Part shown: piece after piece, positions 26,434 to 34,712 of the stretch | Layout of the letters: each line of letters begins with the position of its first letter | Numbering within the stretch: the stretch's first letter is position 1 | DNA from: Bacteroidota bacterium | GTDB taxonomy: Bacteria; Bacteroidota; Bacteroidia; Bacteroidales; FEN-979 | DNA: 64,000 bases | Reading direction: 5' to 3' | Assembly (NCBI GenBank): GCA_026391795.1 | Contig: JAPLDI010000013.1 | Coordinates: 38,500 to 102,499 of the forward strand | Notes under the pieces: model-generated | What the model saw: the letters and a program-made list of their open reading frames with translations, nothing else | Databases searched by the model: none | What the model was told of the DNA's origin: nothing | Translations under genes and position numbers: made by a program

Positions 26434-26595
26434 CCATCAAAAAAATAAGAAGAAATCTTGCAGATTGATAACCAAAGGATAAATATACAAAATAATTCAC
26501 CCTTGCAAAACTTCTTCCGGGATATTTTTTTAGTCAGCTGATGATTTTTCCGGTGAGGGAGTTCATCAATACTGAAAAACAGTTGGTCTGCTGAA

Positions 26596-26793
26596 TTACA
26601 ATCCTTCCTCTGACTGCTGAAGTTGCTGAACATAAATGGCGTGATTCACACCTTCGCGTCTTACAACAGAGGGTTTTGTGAATTTCTGGCGTTCGCGCAG
26701 TTCCTTTACCACACCGGTTTTTTCAAATTTCCTCTTCAGTTTTTTTAAGGCTCTGTCGATGCTTTCACCTTCTTTTACGGGTACAATGATCAT
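26596..26793 (-). CDS. rpsU: 30S ribosomal protein S21
   Basis: Small basic protein of the 30S subunit. The ATG at 26793 gives 65 residues (MIIVPVKEGESIDRALKKLK ... KFEKTGVVKELRERQKFTKPS), the right length and sequence; a longer frame to 26850 adds an unrelated leader. It heads the rpsU-xerC-hpf unit behind an excellent promoter that overlaps the 3' end of the dipeptidyl peptidase gene. In Bacteroidetes S21 helps mask the anti-Shine-Dalgarno end of 16S rRNA. Confidence 0.95.
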   Translation of the reverse strand: MIIVPVKEGESIDRALKKLKRKFEKTGVVKELRERQKFTKPSVVRREGVNHAIYVQQLQQSEEGL

Positions 26794-26847
26794 GTGTGTC
26801 CTGGTATTTTTGTTAAATAATAAGATTTTATCCTGAAAACAGGGGTG

Positions 26848-26878
26848 CAAAGATAGAAATAGTTTTTGGAATTACAAA
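26848..26878 (-). promoter_or_regulatory. Promoter of rpsU-xerC-hpf
   Basis: Minus-strand TTTG (26875-26878), exactly 19 nt, TATCTTTG (26848-26855). The -33 element lies inside the last codons of the upstream peptidase gene, so that gene's 3' end carries its neighbour's promoter. Confidence 0.8.
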
Positions 26879-29046
26879 TTCTTCAGAATAAACTCCGTAA
26901 TTCGGGTATAGAGGTGAAAGGTAGTATTCTTTCCGGTATAGATGCCATGGTTGCTGTTGGGATACATCTGCATTTCAAACTGCTTGTTGGCAGCGACCAG
27001 CGCGGAGATGAAGTCATAGGAGTTCTGGGTATGGACATTGTCATCTGCCATGCCGTGAATGATGAGCAATTTCCCTTTCAGTTCTGCAGCATGGTTTATC
27101 GGTGAATTAGCCTCATAGCCCCGGGGATTTTCCCTGGGGGTCTGCATGAACCGTTCTGTATAGATATTGTCATAATATTTCCAGTTGGTCACAGGAGTGA
27201 CGGCAACACCCATTTTAAAATAGTCGGCCCCGATGGTAAGGCAGGAAAGGGTCATATAACCACCAAAACTCCATCCCCACATCCCTATCCGGTCTTTGTC
27301 AACATAGGGAAGTGAACCCAGGTATTTGGCCGCTTCAATCTGGTCGAGGGTTTCGTATTTCCCAAGTTCCAGGTAGGTACACTTTTTAAATTCTTCGCCC
27401 CTGAATCCTGTTCCGCGGTTATCGACCGAAACAAGGATGATCCCGTTCTGCGAGAGAAACTGATCCCAGGAGGTTGTCATTCCCCACTGGTTTTTGACAG
27501 TCTGGGATCCGGGCCCTCCATAGATCGTAAACAGGACCGGGTACTTCTTTAACGGATCAAAACCGGCAGGTTTCAGCATCCATCCGTTCAGGACAACTCC
27601 ATCCCGTGTCTGAAACGTGAAGAATTCGGATTTCCCAAATCCATACTCCTTCATGGTTTCCTTCAGTTTCGCGTTGTCCTGGATCGTTCGGACTTCCGAA
27701 CCATCGGGCTTATTGATCGTATAGGCTGAAGGAGTATTGATATCCGACCAGCGGTTCATAAACCAGGTACACCTGCTGCTGAACTCAGGTACATTGTACC
27801 CTTTCTTTGGTGTCAGACAGGTTTTGTTTTTCCCGTCGAGCCCTATACTATACACGTACCGTTCGAGGGGGGAAACTTCTGTGGAGACAAAGAAGATTTT
27901 TGCATTCTGCTCATCAATTCCTGCAATGCCGGTCACCTCCCACTTCCCCGAAGTCAGCTGGCGAACCGGTTTTCCTTCCAGTGTATAAATATAGATGTGC
28001 CGGAATCCGTCTTTTTCACTTGTCAGAAGAAAACCGGATTTATCTTTCAGGAAATGCAAGTCGTCATTGATTTCGATGTAGGTTTTATTCTCCTCCGTAT
28101 AAACAACATGTGACTTGCCTGATCCGGCATCGGCCAGAAGCAGTTCAAGCTTGTTCTGGTGCCTGTTCAACCTGTAAAAAGCCAGGATTCCGGGGTCTTC
28201 CGTCCATTTTACACGGGGGATGTAAATATCCTGCTCCGTACCGATATCCACGTTTACGGATCTTCCTGAATCCAGATTCCAGACGATAAGTTGAATCTTC
28301 GAATTATCCTCGCCTGCTTTCGGGTATTTGTATTTCTCCTGTTCGGGATAGAGATCTCCATAAGTTGTCAGCTGGTATTCCCTGACATTGGATTCATCGA
28401 ACCGGTAAAAAGCGATCCTCTTGCTGTCGGGCGACCAGAAGAAGGCCTGCGAGAAGCCGAATTCTTCTTCATAAACCCAGTCGGCAGCTCCGTTGATGAT
28501 CTCATTTACCTTTCCATCATTCGTGATCTGCTTTTCCTTTCCTGATGAAAGATCCGTCAGAAAAATATTGTTGTCGCGGACGAATGCGATCTTTGTGCCG
28601 TCGGGAGAAAAAGTAGCCAGGCGCTGTTTGCCGTTTTTTGAGAGCGCCGTCAGTTTATGCGTAATCAGGTCATAAAAATAATAATTGGCTTTCGACGAAT
28701 GCCGGTAAATCGCTTCCTCATCGGTTGAGAAAAGGATTTTGGTCTCATCCTGAGAGAATGAAAAACTTCCCATGGAAATCGGTGCGGTATCCCCTGCAGG
28801 AACAAGCTCTTTTGATGTAACCAGGGTTTTGGTCAGTTTCCCGGTTGCATATTCATACAGGTTGAGGCTGTCAGACCTGAGCTGGCAATAATGGTCGCCA
28901 TCTTTCATGGAATTCAGACTATAGACGATACGGGAAGAGAATTTCCTGTTTTTGAAAACATCCTCTAAGGCAATTTTTTTGATTCCCGTTTGGGAGATGG
29001 CCGAAAGAGCCATCATTATAAAAAGAACAGTGAGAAGTTTTTTCAT
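26872..29046 (-). CDS. Dipeptidyl peptidase IV (S9B family), secreted
   Basis: 724 residues from the ATG at 29046 (MKKLLTVLFIMMALSAISQ signal peptide; the frame extends 13 codons further). An eight-bladed propeller occupies ~25-470 with the double-Glu motif ADWVYEEEF that anchors the substrate N terminus, then an alpha/beta hydrolase domain. Catalytic triad: Ser in GWSFGGY (~592), Asp in GMADDNVH (~667), His in NSNHGIY (~697). It cleaves X-Pro or X-Ala dipeptides from peptides in the periplasm or at the surface. Length and motifs match DPP-IV of Bacteroidetes such as the Porphyromonas enzyme. Confidence 0.9.
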   Translation of the reverse strand: MKKLLTVLFIMMALSAISQTGIKKIALEDVFKNRKFSSRIVYSLNSMKDGDHYCQLRSDSLNLYEYATGKLTKTLVTSKELVPAGDTAPISMGSFSFSQDETKILFSTDEEAIYRHSSKANYYFYDLITHKLTALSKNGKQRLATFSPDGTKIAFVRDNNIFLTDLSSGKEKQITNDGKVNEIINGAADWVYEEEFGFSQAFFWSPDSKRIAFYRFDESNVREYQLTTYGDLYPEQEKYKYPKAGEDNSKIQLIVWNLDSGRSVNVDIGTEQDIYIPRVKWTEDPGILAFYRLNRHQNKLELLLADAGSGKSHVVYTEENKTYIEINDDLHFLKDKSGFLLTSEKDGFRHIYIYTLEGKPVRQLTSGKWEVTGIAGIDEQNAKIFFVSTEVSPLERYVYSIGLDGKNKTCLTPKKGYNVPEFSSRCTWFMNRWSDINTPSAYTINKPDGSEVRTIQDNAKLKETMKEYGFGKSEFFTFQTRDGVVLNGWMLKPAGFDPLKKYPVLFTIYGGPGSQTVKNQWGMTTSWDQFLSQNGIILVSVDNRGTGFRGEEFKKCTYLELGKYETLDQIEAAKYLGSLPYVDKDRIGMWGWSFGGYMTLSCLTIGADYFKMGVAVTPVTNWKYYDNIYTERFMQTPRENPRGYEANSPINHAAELKGKLLIIHGMADDNVHTQNSYDFISALVAANKQFEMQMYPNSNHGIYTGKNTTFHLYTRITEFILKNL

Positions 29047-29140
29047 GGGGATTTGGTTTGTGATTTGATGCCCGGTTGCGGCCAATTTATTTTAACCGCA
29101 AAGTACGCAAAGTTTTTGCAAAGACCGAAAGGGAAATTTT

Positions 29141-29305
29141 CGGGTATTGGGTGTTGGGTATTAGGTATTGGGTATTAGGTATTGGGCATTAGGTTTTGGG
29201 TTTTGGGTTTTGGGTCTTGGGTTTTGGGTTTTGGGTTTTGGGTTTTGGGTTTTGGGTTTTGGGTCTTGGGTCTTGGGTTTTGGGTCTTGGGTCTTGGGTT
29301 TTGGG
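29141..29305. repeat. 7-nt tandem array (gggtatt to gggtttt)
   Basis: About 23 heptamers in register, drifting from gggtatt/aggtatt to gggtttt/gggtctt. It produces a low-complexity minus-strand frame (repeated KPKTQNP) that should not be annotated as a protein. Part of the 617-nt gene-free stretch 29047-29663, which otherwise holds only the following arrays. Confidence 0.85.
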
Positions 29306-29348
29306 CACAGAGTATTTGCTTTCCGACCGCTGTTCTCAAATAGCTAAT

Positions 29349-29400
29349 GCCTGATTCTTCCTTCTTCCTTCTTCCTTCTTCCTTCTTCATTCGTCATTCC
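29349..29400. repeat. 7-nt tandem array (ttcttcc)
   Basis: About six near-perfect ttcttcc units ending in attcgtcattcc. Confidence 0.8.
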
Positions 29401-29403
29401 TTC

Positions 29404-29557
29404 ATGATAGCTCCATCATAGCTCCATGATAGCATCAGAAGTGAACTGTTTTTTTCATTCCACCCTGAAAGCGACCTGAAGAGGAGCTGAAAGGAAGCTG
29501 AAAGGAAGCTGAAAGGAATCCCGGAGCGAACATGAAGAAAACATGAAGAGAACATGA
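29404..29557. repeat. 11-nt register array of 14 units
   Basis: Exactly 154 nt = 14 x 11. Units drift from atgatagctcc through aggaagctgaa (two identical copies at 29492-29513) to agaaaacatga and agagaacatga, all in one 11-nt register, with weaker units in the middle. Confidence 0.7.
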
Positions 29558-29610
29558 TCAAATACCTAATACCTAACACTCAATGCCCAATACCCAATAC
29601 CTGATCTCAA
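29558..29610. repeat. 7-nt array (aatacct/aatgccc)
   Basis: About seven heptamers (aatacct, aacactc, aatgccc, aataccc), the reverse complement of the gggtatt-type units at 29141. Confidence 0.7.
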
Positions 29611-29663
29611 AAAAATCCCTTTCTGAATTAAGAAAAATTTGTATTTTCGCGGCAGAATTCAAC

Positions 29664-29738
29664 GGGATGGTAGCTCAGTTGGTTTAGAGCATCGCCTTGA
29701 CAGGGCGGGGGTCATGGGTTCGAATCCCTTTCATCCCA
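29664..29738 (+). tRNA. tRNA-Val (GAC anticodon)
   Basis: Acceptor GGGATGG with TCATCCC (one G-T pair), D-arm GCTC/GAGC, anticodon stem CGCC/GGCG with loop TTGACA giving GAC, T-loop TTCGAAT, discriminator A; CCA not encoded. A weak -7 box TATTTTCG lies at 29642-29649. Confidence 0.93.
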
Positions 29739-29793
29739 CAACACAAATAGCGAAAAGCGAACTGGCGAACTTTGCCTGTTTCCGGCCTGCGTG

Positions 29794-30000
29794 CTATTGA
29801 ACCATCCGAATCAGATCCTCCACACTTTCAAGAACGAACAGGAATTCACCGGTTGCCAGTGCGATGGATGAATTTCCGTGTTCATCCTCCGTTGTTCTCA
29901 TGATCTTGATAATGTAATGCGTATTGATCGTGATCGGGGTATCCGTTTCCAGACCTTCTTCGCTATCCTTTGCTATGGTAACCGTGATGAATTTTGACAT
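29794..30000 (-). CDS. Small FlbD-like hypothetical protein
   Basis: 68 residues, acidic, predicted all-beta with a final helix: MSKFITVTIAKDSEEGLETD, then INTHYIIKIMRTTEDEHGNS, SIALATGEFLFVLESVEDLI. The pattern of short strands with T-G-E-x-x-x-V and a terminal S-x-E-x-x-I resembles small FlbD-type proteins, but no flagellar genes are here, so only the fold is suggested. Transcribed divergently from tRNA-Val's right side; a -7 box TATCTTTG lies 26 nt upstream. Likely a real gene because of the promoter and the protein-like sequence. Confidence 0.6.
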   Translation of the reverse strand: MSKFITVTIAKDSEEGLETDTPITINTHYIIKIMRTTEDEHGNSSIALATGEFLFVLESVEDLIRMVQ

Positions 30001-30025
30001 GGGATATGTTGTTAGGGATTTTTGT

Positions 30026-30033
30026 CAAAGATA
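30026..30033 (-). promoter_or_regulatory. -7 box of the 68-residue protein gene
   Basis: Minus-strand TATCTTTG, exact consensus. Predicted start ~30019, short leader to the ATG at 30000. Confidence 0.55.
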
Positions 30034-30050
30034 AATAAGATTTGCAATTG

Positions 30051-30182
30051 AAAGTCACAAAGTCACAGAGTCACATAGCCTTTTCCTGCAAATAAATTCA
30101 AATCCCGCATCTCACATCTCACATCCCTTCACCTCCTCACTTTATAGCTTTATAAACTTTATAACTTTATAAACTTTATAAC
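30051..30182. repeat. Mixed 8-, 7- and 9-nt arrays
   Basis: aaagtcac x3 (30051-30075, period 8), atctcac-type heptamers (30108-30125) and aactttata-type units (30138-30182, period 8-9). The last array leads straight into the promoter-like TAACTTTA at 30183. Confidence 0.65.
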
Positions 30183-30190
30183 TAACTTTA
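30183..30190 (+). promoter_or_regulatory. -7-like box 4 nt before the beta-CASP start
   Basis: TAACTTTA, one base off TAnnTTTG, then CTGA and the ATG at 30195. The spacing equals that seen at dapF and pnuC, suggesting a leaderless mRNA. Confidence 0.4.
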
Positions 30191-30194
30191 CTGA

Positions 30195-31586
30195 ATGAAA
30201 ATAACCCTCTTCGGTGCTGCCGGCGATGTTACCGGTTCCGCCTATTATGTTGAGACCGGGTCTGCAAAGGTCCTTGTTGATTTTGGCGTTTTCCAGGGAG
30301 GAAAACAGTCTGAGATGAGAAACCTCAAAATGCCCCCGATAAACATCAACCTTCTTGATGCGGTCATTCTGACCCACGCCCATCTTGATCACACGGGACG
30401 GTTGCCCTTGCTTGTAAAGAACGGTTACAACAATCCGGTGTTTGCCACCCCTGCCTCCATCGAGATGACGGCCCTGATCCTCAACGACTCGGCAAAAGTG
30501 AAAAAACTGGACATGGAGCGAACAAACCGTAAGAGGTCACGTGCAGGACAATCGCACATCGAACCGATCTATTCGCAAAAGGATGTTGATCGTCTCCTGA
30601 AGCTGTTCAAACCTGTTCCTTACAATGAACCCTTTGCAGTTGCTCCGGGAATGTCAATCAGGGCAGTTGAAGCCGGGCATATCCTCGGATCTGTGAGTAT
30701 TGAATTAACTGCAGTTGAAAATGGAAAGAAGAAGGTGGTTATTTTCTCCGGCGATCTCGGCCCCCAGGGGATGGCCATCCTGAAAGATCCGGCCCCGCTG
30801 CCCTATGCAGATCTTGTTTTTCTTGAATCGACCTACGGTGACCGGGATCATCGCTCCCTGAAAGATACGCTCCTGGAAGGAGAAGCCGTGATCCGCCAGG
30901 CCGTCAAAGATAAAGGAAAGATCCTGATCCCTTCCTTCGCGGTTGGCCGGACACAGCAGCTTTTATACTACCTTGCCGCTGCATTTCACCGTGGCAACGT
31001 TCCTCAGTTCCCGGTGTTCCTTGATAGTCCGATGGCCATCGAAGCAACCAACATCTACATGAAGCACGGGGAGCTCTACGATGAAGAGGCGCTGGAGCTG
31101 GCCAGGTCAGGTGAATTAAAAACCGACCTTAGCCATGTCCATCTGTCTGTCACCCCGGAGGAATCCAAAGCACTCAATGATGTGGAAGGTCCCATGATGA
31201 TCATTGCCGGTTCAGGAATGTGCAATGCCGGAAGAATCCTTCATCACCTCAGGCACAATCTGTGGATGCCTGCAACATCGGTAATCATTATCGGATACCA
31301 GGCAGAAGGCACACTCGGAAGGCAGCTCGTGGATGGCACCCGAAGTGTCAGGATTTTTGGTGAAACAATTGCTGTAAAAGCCCAGGTTCATCTGCTTGGA
31401 GGGTTGAGTGCGCATGCGGGTCAGTCAGACCTCCTGCGCTGGTTTGACGTCGTCGCCGGATCGAAGCCCAGGGTTGTTTTGTCACACGGTGAAGATAAAG
31501 GACGCAAGCCCCTCGCAGATATCATCTCGGCACGGTATGGGCTGGCTCCGGTTCTGCCTGAATACGGAGATGTGATAGAGATATGA
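30195..31586 (+). CDS. Metallo-beta-lactamase/beta-CASP RNA nuclease
   Basis: 463 residues of the CPSF73/Ysh1-like exonuclease group. The MBL part has HAHLDHTG (metal motif II), AGHILGS and SGDLG (metal ligands), and ESTYGDR. The beta-CASP insert shows SFAVGRTQQLLY, DSPMA, and IAGSGMCNAGRI, and the C-terminal His motif is LLGGLSAHAGQSDLLRW. It probably acts as a zinc-dependent RNA endo/exonuclease in the cytoplasm. Single gene, flanked by tandem arrays on both sides. Start ATG at 30195; the N terminus MKITLFGAAGDVTGS is the expected family start. Confidence 0.9.
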   Translation: MKITLFGAAGDVTGSAYYVETGSAKVLVDFGVFQGGKQSEMRNLKMPPININLLDAVILTHAHLDHTGRLPLLVKNGYNNPVFATPASIEMTALILNDSAKVKKLDMERTNRKRSRAGQSHIEPIYSQKDVDRLLKLFKPVPYNEPFAVAPGMSIRAVEAGHILGSVSIELTAVENGKKKVVIFSGDLGPQGMAILKDPAPLPYADLVFLESTYGDRDHRSLKDTLLEGEAVIRQAVKDKGKILIPSFAVGRTQQLLYYLAAAFHRGNVPQFPVFLDSPMAIEATNIYMKHGELYDEEALELARSGELKTDLSHVHLSVTPEESKALNDVEGPMMIIAGSGMCNAGRILHHLRHNLWMPATSVIIIGYQAEGTLGRQLVDGTRSVRIFGETIAVKAQVHLLGGLSAHAGQSDLLRWFDVVAGSKPRVVLSHGEDKGRKPLADIISARYGLAPVLPEYGDVIEI

Positions 31587-31676
31587 GATGTGAGATGTGG
31601 GATGTGGGATGTGGGATGTGGGATGTGAGATGCTGGATGCTGACTGCTGAATGCTGACTGCCGACTGCCGACTGTA
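31581..31676. repeat. 7-nt array (gatgtgg to gctgactgcc)
   Basis: Heptamers gatgtga/gatgtgg (31581-31630) drift into gatgctg, gactgct and gactgcc. It begins over the stop codon of the beta-CASP gene. The 313-nt gap to 31900 holds this array and a weak -7-like TAACTTTC at 31841. Confidence 0.75.
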
Positions 31677-31899
31677 AAAATTCGCCGATATTTTTCGGCT
31701 GTTCACCGCTGCATGGCGGTTACCCATCGATTTACCGACCGGAAAAATTATTCTGAATACCGGTTTTTGCCAACACATCTATCTACCTATCAGCATATTA
31801 CATTACTCATCTTCAACTTTTCCAGACTTTTTTTTCATTGTAACTTTCAGTATACCGGGTCGTCTTATGGTCATAAAAACAATGAAAAAACCGAACACA

Positions 31900-32307
31900 A
31901 TGAAAACAAAAATCATCCTACAGGCAACCAGGGCCATTTTGATTATCGCTCTCTGTTCAGGATTCCAGATCCAGTCCTTAATGGCAAAACTGCCTTCAAA
32001 TAATACCCCGGAAAAAAACACACTTACACTTTCGAACTTAGCTCCGGTTGCCCCCAGGGAAGCCACTTTTGAGGATGGAGTCCCGGAAAAAGCGCCCAGT
32101 ATGGTTAGCCTGGCACCCGTTACTCCGACAGTAGCCACCTTTGAGGATACCCCTGCTGTACCGGAGATCAGCGCAGAACTCCTGAAGAAAGTTGCGCCGG
32201 TTACTCCTGCTGAAGCTGATTTTTCAGATATTTCTTCCAGTACAGAGAACGATACCGATATCCTGGAATTCGTTGTCCCCTTTGAAGCCGGTTTCGGGGA
32301 TTTTTGA
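31900..32307 (+). CDS. Exported protein with three LAPVTP-type repeats
   Basis: 135 residues from the ATG at 31900 (MKTKIILQATRAILIIALCS signal sequence); in-frame ATGs at 31867 and 31882 are less likely. The mature part consists largely of three ~30-residue repeats: LAPVAPREATFEDGVPE, LAPVTPTVATFEDTPAVPE and VAPVTPAEADFSDI, ending EAGFGDF. Acidic and Pro-rich. Function unknown; I recall similar LAP-V-P-x-E-A-T-F-E repeats in other Bacteroidetes but cannot name a family. Followed by a strong terminator, so it is a monocistronic gene. Confidence 0.7.
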   Translation: MKTKIILQATRAILIIALCSGFQIQSLMAKLPSNNTPEKNTLTLSNLAPVAPREATFEDGVPEKAPSMVSLAPVTPTVATFEDTPAVPEISAELLKKVAPVTPAEADFSDISSSTENDTDILEFVVPFEAGFGDF

Positions 32308-32338
32308 ATCCGGCACTATTTTCCCTTTAATCAAGTTG

Positions 32339-32364
32339 GTCCGCCTGTGGCGGACTTTTTTTTT
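32339..32364 (+). terminator. Terminator after the LAPVTP-repeat gene
   Basis: Stem GTCCGCC/GGCGGAC with loop TGT and nine T. Only ~25 nt before the pyk start codon, so terminator and pyk promoter are packed together. Confidence 0.9.
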
Positions 32365-32389
32365 GTAATTTGCAGCAAAATAAGGCACA

Positions 32390-33805
32390 GTGAAAGAAAC
32401 GATCCGAAGAACAAAAATTGTGGCCACGATTGGCCCTTCAAGCAATTCCCCTCAAAAAATCAGGGAACTGATAAAAGCAGGTATGGATGTAGCCCGGCTG
32501 AATTTCTCACACGGGAAACCAGAAGATCATGCCGCCGTTATCCGGTACATCCGGGAGATTTCAGAGGAGGTCAATTCCCCCATCACCATTATGCAGGATC
32601 TCCAGGGCCCGAAAATAAGAGTTGGCCCCTTGACCGGTGGAAAGATCGCGATTGAACCCGGTGAATCTGTCACCCTGGTGCCTGAAAAACAATACACCGG
32701 ACAGCCCATGTTCATCCCGGTAGATTATCCCGGACTCGCTGAAGAGGCCATGGTTGGAATGACCGTATTGCTTGCTGACGGACTCTTTGAACTGGAAGTC
32801 ACGGCAATTGATGACCAGGAGGTAAAATGCATCGTAAAAGAAGGCGGGATCCTGGAAAGCAGGAAAGGGGTCAATTTCCCCCAGCTTAATCTCCGGCTGC
32901 CTTCGCTGACTGAAAAAGATCAGAACGACCTCCTCTTCGGGCTGCAACAGGATGTGGACCTGATCTCCCTCAGTTTTGTGCGTTCGGCAGCAGACATCAT
33001 TTACCTGAAAAAACTAATTGAAGAAAAGGGATTCCGGAAACCCGTCATAGCAAAGATTGAAAAGCCCCAGGCCGTGGAGAACCTGGAAGAGATCCTTGAA
33101 GTATGCGAGGGGATGATGGTTGCCCGCGGAGATCTCGGCGTAGAGATGAATCCGGAGAGGGTTCCGATGATCCAGAAAAAAATTATTGAATTGTGCAACC
33201 GGAAAGGCAAACCGGTTATCACTGCCACGCAGATGCTGGAGAGCATGATCCATGAGCCCCGTCCAACGCGGGCGGAAGCAAGCGATGTGGCCAATGCCAT
33301 CATTGACGGCACAGATGCAATCATGCTTTCAGGAGAAACAGCAATGGGGGATTTCCCGGTCAAAGCCGTTGAAATGATGGACCGGATCGCAAAAGATGTG
33401 GAATCAAGAATTGAATTCAAAACATACCCCCACGACGATTATGACGATGTTCTTGCCCTTAGCCAGGCTGTAAACGGGATCGATAAAGTCATCGGCTTAT
33501 CAGCAATCGTTGTGCTGACCACCAGCGGGAGGAGCGCCCGGTATGTGGCAGCAGAAAGGCCAAAGACGCCGATCCTTGCACTCACCTCCCATCTTTCGGT
33601 CTATCACGGCCTTAATTTACTCTGGGGTATCCGTCCCATTCACACATCCACTCATCCTGACACTTTTGAGGAGACCCTGAAATTTATTGAAAAGGAACTG
33701 TCGGGAACGGGAATGTCAAGCCCGGGTGATAAGATCCTTGTATTGGGAGGGATCCCGGCACACACCGGGGGAACCAATTTTGTGAAGATACATGTAGTCA
33801 GCTGA
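32390..33805 (+). CDS. pyk: Pyruvate kinase
   Basis: 471 residues; converts PEP and ADP to pyruvate and ATP in glycolysis. Motifs: TKIVATIGPSS at the N terminus, MDVARLNFSHG, DLQGPKIRVG, VIAKIEKPQAVENL (catalytic Lys), MVARGDLGVEM (metal ligands), TQMLESM and PTRAEASDVANAI. The B domain lies at ~70-165 and the C domain from ~345. The start is GTG at 32390, with no ATG near the conserved N terminus. A TAATTTG element at 32366-32372 implies a very short leader. Confidence 0.97.
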   Translation: MKETIRRTKIVATIGPSSNSPQKIRELIKAGMDVARLNFSHGKPEDHAAVIRYIREISEEVNSPITIMQDLQGPKIRVGPLTGGKIAIEPGESVTLVPEKQYTGQPMFIPVDYPGLAEEAMVGMTVLLADGLFELEVTAIDDQEVKCIVKEGGILESRKGVNFPQLNLRLPSLTEKDQNDLLFGLQQDVDLISLSFVRSAADIIYLKKLIEEKGFRKPVIAKIEKPQAVENLEEILEVCEGMMVARGDLGVEMNPERVPMIQKKIIELCNRKGKPVITATQMLESMIHEPRPTRAEASDVANAIIDGTDAIMLSGETAMGDFPVKAVEMMDRIAKDVESRIEFKTYPHDDYDDVLALSQAVNGIDKVIGLSAIVVLTTSGRSARYVAAERPKTPILALTSHLSVYHGLNLLWGIRPIHTSTHPDTFEETLKFIEKELSGTGMSSPGDKILVLGGIPAHTGGTNFVKIHVVS

Positions 33806-33872
33806 CGAGTTGATGAGCTGATGAGCTGATGAGCTGGTGAGCTGGTGAACTGATGCGTTGATTTGCTAATTA
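33803..33872. repeat. 8-nt array (gctgatga)
   Basis: Nine units in an 8-nt register: gctgacga, gttgatga, gctgatga x2, gctggtga x2, then decaying copies. It begins on the last codons and stop of pyk. First part of the 317-nt gap 33806-34122, which is wholly repetitive. Confidence 0.8.
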
Positions 33873-33926
33873 ACTGTATTGATTTTCGTTATTTTGTATT
33901 CATCTGCACTATTTCTGTAAACCTTG

Positions 33927-34058
33927 TACATGCTCTGTACATGCTCTGTACATGCTTTGAGCATGCTTTGAACATGCTTTCTATAAGCATTCAATAAGCA
34001 TCCAACAGGTAAGGCTCAGTTAAGGAATAGTTGAGGTACGGTTAAGGTACAGATAAGG
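33927..34058. repeat. 11-nt register array of 12 units
   Basis: Exactly 132 nt = 12 x 11. Units pass gradually from tacatgctctg (33927, 33938) through aacatgctttc, tataagcattc, aataagcatcc and aacaggtaagg to tacggttaagg and tacagataagg, without leaving the 11-nt register. Confidence 0.8.
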
Positions 34059-34074
34059 TCCTATAAGAAATTTA

Positions 34075-34128
34075 CAAATCCCAAATCCCAAATCCCAAAT
34101 CCCAAATCCCAAATCCCAATACCTAATC
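34075..34128. repeat. 7-nt array (aaatccc)
   Basis: Six perfect aaatccc units then aataccta. Reaches the stop codon of the minus-strand DUF421 gene. Confidence 0.85.
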
Positions 34129-34644
34129 CTGCTTGGAGATTATTTTATGCGCTTTCCTCCGCCTCGTGCTTTGCTTTTTAAATTCATGAGAAATCACACT
34201 GATATTCCCGTCAACCTCGAGGATCGCCAGGTCAACTTCTGAGATATCGGCAACACCATGCTCCCTGACAGCTTCTAAAAGTTCGTTGGTTGTAATCTTT
34301 GCAATCCGCAGATGCGATTCAAGCACCTTCCCTTTATAGACCAGCATGGTGGCATCGCCCTGCAAGGCCCTCGAAAAACCGGGAAAACGGAATTGCAGGA
34401 ATTTCAGGACGTAATTCACAACAAACAACGTCCCTGCTGCAATCATACCTCCAACGAGTGAATTATCGCCCAAAACCATTGCATTCTGCACTGCATTGCT
34501 GATCAGAAGGATGAAGACAAGGTCGATAACGGAGAGTTGTGCCAGCTCTTTTTTACCAAACAGACGGATCGCAACAATGATAAAAACATAGATCAGAATT
34601 GAACTGCCTATAATCCTCAGGTATTGGTTCTGTAGTATCTCCAT
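34123..34644 (-). CDS. DUF421 (YetF-like) membrane protein
   Basis: 173 residues. Three membrane helices at ~10-30, 40-60 and 65-85 (SSILIYVFIIVAIRLFGKKEL, VIDLVFILLISNAVQNAMV, GGMIAAGTLFVVNYVL), with the GKKELAQLSVIDLVFILLISN signature of the family, then a soluble beta domain containing LVYKGKVLE, LLEAVREHGVADISEVDLAILEVDGNISV. The family is widespread (YetF, YdfS) and poorly characterised. Convergent with pyk. Confidence 0.85.
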   Translation of the reverse strand: MEILQNQYLRIIGSSILIYVFIIVAIRLFGKKELAQLSVIDLVFILLISNAVQNAMVLGDNSLVGGMIAAGTLFVVNYVLKFLQFRFPGFSRALQGDATMLVYKGKVLESHLRIAKITTNELLEAVREHGVADISEVDLAILEVDGNISVISHEFKKQSTRRRKAHKIISKQD

Positions 34645-34712
34645 ATCATGCCACTGTCAAAAATTACATAATCCGTAATTTGTAATTTCTGCCTGCCTGC
34701 CGGCAGACGTAA

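Noticed and set aside
29175..29390. Minus-strand frame with repeated QNPKPKT
   Set aside because: Encoded entirely by the gggtttt heptamer array; heptamers stay open in several frames. Not a protein.
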